Translations under genes and position numbers: made by a program | Part shown: positions 61,717 to 64,000 of the stretch, piece after piece | How the letters are laid out: every line of letters starts with the position of its first letter | Numbering within the stretch: position 1 is the first letter of the stretch | Origin: Bacteroidetes bacterium UBA2322 | GTDB taxonomy: Bacteria > Bacteroidota > Bacteroidia > Chitinophagales > UBA2359 | Direction of reading: 5' to 3' | NCBI GenBank assembly: GCA_002345145.1 | Contig: DDVC01000073.1 | Location: 1-64,000 of the forward strand | Length of the DNA: 64,000 nt | Notes under the pieces: generated by a model | Database searches by the model: none | What the model saw: the letters and a program-made list of their open reading frames with translations, nothing else | What the model was told of the DNA's origin: nothing

Positions 61717-61792
61717 TTTTTTTCTCCAAATTTTCCGCTATCGCTTGGCATTTTTTTTACCCAATGCAATAAATATCTAAATTTTGCCATCA

Positions 61793-62428
61793 CTACTCTT
61801 CATCGGGCAACAACTCTAACGGTTGAATATCGGCAGCCTTAAACTGTTTGTTAATTTTGGCTATATAATCTAAAAGTTCCTCTTTACCCAATCTTTTTTC
61901 TGCCGATGTGCGGAGCATATCGGGCAGGGCTTCCCAAGTTTGGAGCATTGCTTTTTTAAACACTTCTATGTTTTGGGGCTTGTATTTTTTATCGTCAATT
62001 TTGGTAAAAACGATGACAAACGGAATTTGCCGCTCGCCAAGCCAGTTGGCAAATTCAAGGTCAAGGGTTTGTGGCGGTATTCTGCTGTCTATGAGCAGAA
62101 AAACGCATTGCAGGTTGGGGCGTTTTACAAGGTAGTTCTGAATAAACTTTTCCCAATCTCGGCGCTGCGTTTTGGATACTTTGGCATAACCATAGCCCGG
62201 CAAATCAACCAAATACCAGTTATTATTGATGATAAAATGGTTTATGGTTTGCGTTTTACCCGGCGTTATAGATACTTTTGCCAATGATTTTCGTCCGGTA
62301 AGCATGTTAATGAGCGATGACTTACCCACGTTAGACCTGCCCACAAACGCATATTCAGGCTTATCGGGCGGCGGGCACTGGCTCACTTTTACAAAACTGC
62401 CTATAAAGTGCGATGCGGTAATTTCCAT
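61793..62428 (-). CDS. engB: Ribosome biogenesis GTPase EngB (YsxC/YihA)
   Basis: A 211-residue GTPase. G1 GRSNVGKSS (30-38), G2 Thr region SITPGKTQTIN, G3 DLPGYGYAKV, G4 TKID and G5 RTSA are all visible. EngB assists late assembly of the 50S subunit and is usually essential. It follows the DUF2490 gene with a 3-nt gap (stop at 62432, start at 62428), so the two are one transcript. Confidence 0.95.
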   Translation of the reverse strand: MEITASHFIGSFVKVSQCPPPDKPEYAFVGRSNVGKSSLINMLTGRKSLAKVSITPGKTQTINHFIINNNWYLVDLPGYGYAKVSKTQRRDWEKFIQNYLVKRPNLQCVFLLIDSRIPPQTLDLEFANWLGERQIPFVIVFTKIDDKKYKPQNIEVFKKAMLQTWEALPDMLRTSAEKRLGKEELLDYIAKINKQFKAADIQPLELLPDEE

Positions 62429-62431
62429 AAA

Positions 62432-63193
62432 TTAAAGAGACGTTTTGATGCTTTTGCGCCGGAGGTTAAAATTTTGAATAACCCAAACCGTAGCGCCATG
62501 TTTAAAATTAAAGCCCGATGTAGCAAGCGGAATCATGCGGTGGTGGTAGCCCGCCATTACCGATATGTGTTTGTGGTTAATGCCGGCAAGGGCAAAAATG
62601 CGGTTTTGGTCTAAGCGTTTACCGGTGTATTGCTGCCCAAAGTTAAGCAAAATTTCGTTCATGAGGGTAAATGTTAGCCTACTTTGGGGCGAAAGGTTGG
62701 TTATATGAAAGTTTAGGCTGTTCATAAACCGGAGGCGGTGGTAAAAAAGGAACTCATCGGTTGGTTGGGCGGCAACCATTTTTTGCCTGAATCGGGCATC
62801 ATAACGTATCCTAAAGCGGTAGGTTGTTTTGTAAATCAAGGGCAGCCTCAGCTCTAACTGCCCCCAGGGGCGATGCTCCTGCCTTACCAATTTAGCTGAT
62901 GCAGCAGTAGCAGTAACCAAAAAAGCATAACCCGATGTAAGGGCAGTTTTTTCGGTAATATGCCAGGTAAGCCCGTGGCGGTTAATGAAAAACGCAGTAG
63001 GCACTAAGTGAAAATCGTTCCACACCGAAAAGTGTTTGCTTACTCGGGCAGAGGTAATGTAACCCGCCCAAAACTCGGCATTGTGTGTGTTCTGAGCCAA
63101 GGCAGCCGTTGTTATTATTAGGCAGGTAAGCCACAAAATGGTTTTAGCGGCAACATTTAGCAGTAACAATTTATTCGCCTTTAACTTGTTCAT
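62432..63193 (-). CDS. DUF2490 envelope protein
   Basis: A 253-residue exported protein (signal LLLLNVAAKTILWLTCLIIT, then ALAQ). The mature part is a DUF2490 domain: EFWAGYITSARVSKHFSVWN near the start, and GYAFLV, PWGQLELRLPLIY with RFRIRYDARF. Such proteins are probably outer-membrane barrels of unknown role. It directly precedes engB, and its promoter box lies at 63232-63239. The cytosolic GTPase downstream may simply share the promoter. Confidence 0.85.
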   Translation of the reverse strand: MNKLKANKLLLLNVAAKTILWLTCLIITTAALAQNTHNAEFWAGYITSARVSKHFSVWNDFHLVPTAFFINRHGLTWHITEKTALTSGYAFLVTATAASAKLVRQEHRPWGQLELRLPLIYKTTYRFRIRYDARFRQKMVAAQPTDEFLFYHRLRFMNSLNFHITNLSPQSRLTFTLMNEILLNFGQQYTGKRLDQNRIFALAGINHKHISVMAGYHHRMIPLATSGFNFKHGATVWVIQNFNLRRKSIKTSL

Positions 63194-63231
63194 CTTTACC
63201 GGTAACCCGTTTTGCTATATTTATACATGTT

Positions 63232-63239
63232 CAAAATTA
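63232..63239 (-). promoter_or_regulatory. Bacteroidota -7 box (TAATTTTG, - strand) for DUF2490-engB
   Basis: TAnnTTTG on the minus strand, 39 nt before the ATG at 63193; leader about 32 nt. It lies 7 nt from the HincII-like stop codon. Confidence 0.45.
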
Positions 63240-63246
63240 TCGGCTT

Positions 63247-64000
63247 TTATGTTATGTACTTTTCAAATGGTTTCACAAATCGGGTAACCATATCATCGGC
63301 TCTTCTTCGGGCTTGTGCCACAAAATGAACTAAGTAAGATTTAGCCCAATCTTCCATACTACCTGTGTAATTCTGGTCTAAGTCGGAAACATGAAACTGA
63401 ATTTGCATAGCTGCTGCCCAATTAATGTATAGGTTGGCTGGGTTACATTTAAACAAGTACGCAACGTGAGCATCATTGTATATTAACTTATCGTGGTCAA
63501 GTTTCCAGTCAATTTGAAGATAATTGATGGTGAAACTATCAAATTCCTGATTATCAAACATTTTTGCACAAACCTGCGCTAATTTAAATGCGGATATGAT
63601 ATTAGGCGGCTGTGCCGATTTTGCTAAATTTCGAGTTTTAATATCTATAATTTCATAAAAATTGCCTTTCACAACCAAAATATCGGCTGTATCATTTTGC
63701 TTTTCATCAAATGGGTTTTCAATACTCCACTTGTCGGTAGCATTTTTGCCCCTACTCAATAAAAATAAAACAGTTGGGGAGTTAAATAATGCCTGCCTTG
63801 CCTCGTAACCAATTATAGCCGGGTGTTTGCTATATAAATCGTTTAGATATTCATACTGCCTAAAAGTATATTGAGGCAACTGTTTTTTAATTTCCCGATA
63901 AACATATTTATCGAACGGCTCACCTGCCGCATGTCCCGATAAAGTACCCGATATAGGTTTGGGTATAGACGTTCCTTTAATACTGTTAATTAATTCAGTA
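63247..64000 (-). CDS. HincII-like type II restriction endonuclease (5' truncated by window)
   Basis: At least 250 residues; the frame stays open to the right edge, so the start is outside. The visible upstream part reads SGTLSGHAAGEPFDKYVYRE, and further on come WSIENPFDEKQNDTADIL, FYEIIDIKTRN, AQPPNIISAFKLAQ and LYINWAAAMQIQFHV. These agree closely with my recall of HincII of Haemophilus influenzae. The catalytic PD-(D/E)xK residues are Asp in NDTAD and DIK in EIIDIKTRN. HincII cuts GTYRAC. A cognate methyltransferase is expected just beyond the edge. Lower G+C than its neighbours suggests acquisition by transfer. A GTTAAC site exists within the window at 15056. Confidence 0.9.
   Translation of the reverse strand, partial: TELINSIKGTSIPKPISGTLSGHAAGEPFDKYVYREIKKQLPQYTFRQYEYLNDLYSKHPAIIGYEARQALFNSPTVLFLLSRGKNATDKWSIENPFDEKQNDTADILVVKGNFYEIIDIKTRNLAKSAQPPNIISAFKLAQVCAKMFDNQEFDSFTINYLQIDWKLDHDKLIYNDAHVAYLFKCNPANLYINWAAAMQIQFHVSDLDQNYTGSMEDWAKSYLVHFVAQARRRADDMVTRFVKPFEKYIT

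Overview
The window is 64 kb of chromosome from a member of the Bacteroidota, probably a free-living aerobic or microaerobic gliding-type lineage. Several things point there. A type IX secretion C-terminal sorting domain ends the protein at 59945-61672. CcoN and CcoO of the cbb3 oxidase are fused in one chain. About fifteen gene starts are preceded by the Bacteroidota -7 promoter box TAnnTTTG. A family of DUF5916, DUF2490 and DUF2147 proteins is present, and Shine-Dalgarno signals are weak. Most of the window is ordinary chromosome with small co-directional groups. Both edge genes are cut by the window: an SGNH hydrolase-LysM protein at the left and a HincII-like restriction endonuclease at the right.

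Region 1 (1-12.8 kb, all + strand) is the most distinctive. After the SGNH-LysM gene and an ATP-grasp enzyme there is a 150-bp MITE-like element with 16-bp inverted ends and a 9-bp target duplication. It is followed by a sulfur island: TauE-type exporter, CstB-like persulfide dioxygenase/rhodanese fusion, single-domain rhodanese, TIM-barrel protein, TsdA-like dihaem cytochrome, SoxB-like thiosulfohydrolase, zinc-finger protein, periplasmic DsrE protein, OprD-like porin and an MsrB lipoprotein. SoxXA, SoxYZ and SoxCD are not here, so the pathway is incomplete or rewired.

Region 2 (12.8-30.7 kb) is mixed housekeeping: dapB, clpC, a STAS protein and rnz with two strong RNA hairpins between them, a CarH/LitR-like B12-binding MerR regulator with a palindrome-rich upstream region, an MsbA-like ABC exporter, a degenerate HNH-AP2 protein, a UbiD decarboxylase and a DUF5916 outer-membrane protein. 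An orphan Cas6b-type RNA endonuclease follows, paired with an unrecognised 171-aa protein and with no CRISPR array nearby. Then come ruvC and a flippase-like membrane protein.

Region 3 (30.7-47.8 kb) holds an M3 oligoendopeptidase, two tandem S41 proteases, a giant envelope protein, and the cbb3 oxidase locus on the - strand. The oxidase locus reads ccoS, ccoNO, ccoQ, a small CcoP-N-terminus paralogue and ccoP, then a terminator, then ccoG, fixH, a SafE/CcoH-type protein and a DUF2147 protein. Upstream of ccoS a TGAC-N4-GTCA palindrome is centred about 43 bp before the predicted start site, as expected for CRP/FNR control.

Region 4 (47.8-64 kb) contains acyl-CoA dehydrogenase, NAD synthetase, nucleoside phosphorylase, fabD, a small monooxygenase-fold protein, hldD, a deoxynucleoside kinase, a lipoprotein pullulanase, a polytopic membrane protein, a T9SS-exported copper monooxygenase with a CX4CH motif, engB, a DUF2490 protein and the truncated HincII-like nuclease. 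No rRNA, tRNA or CRISPR array was found. The best candidates for under-described biology are the Cas6b/171-aa pair and the partial Sox island.
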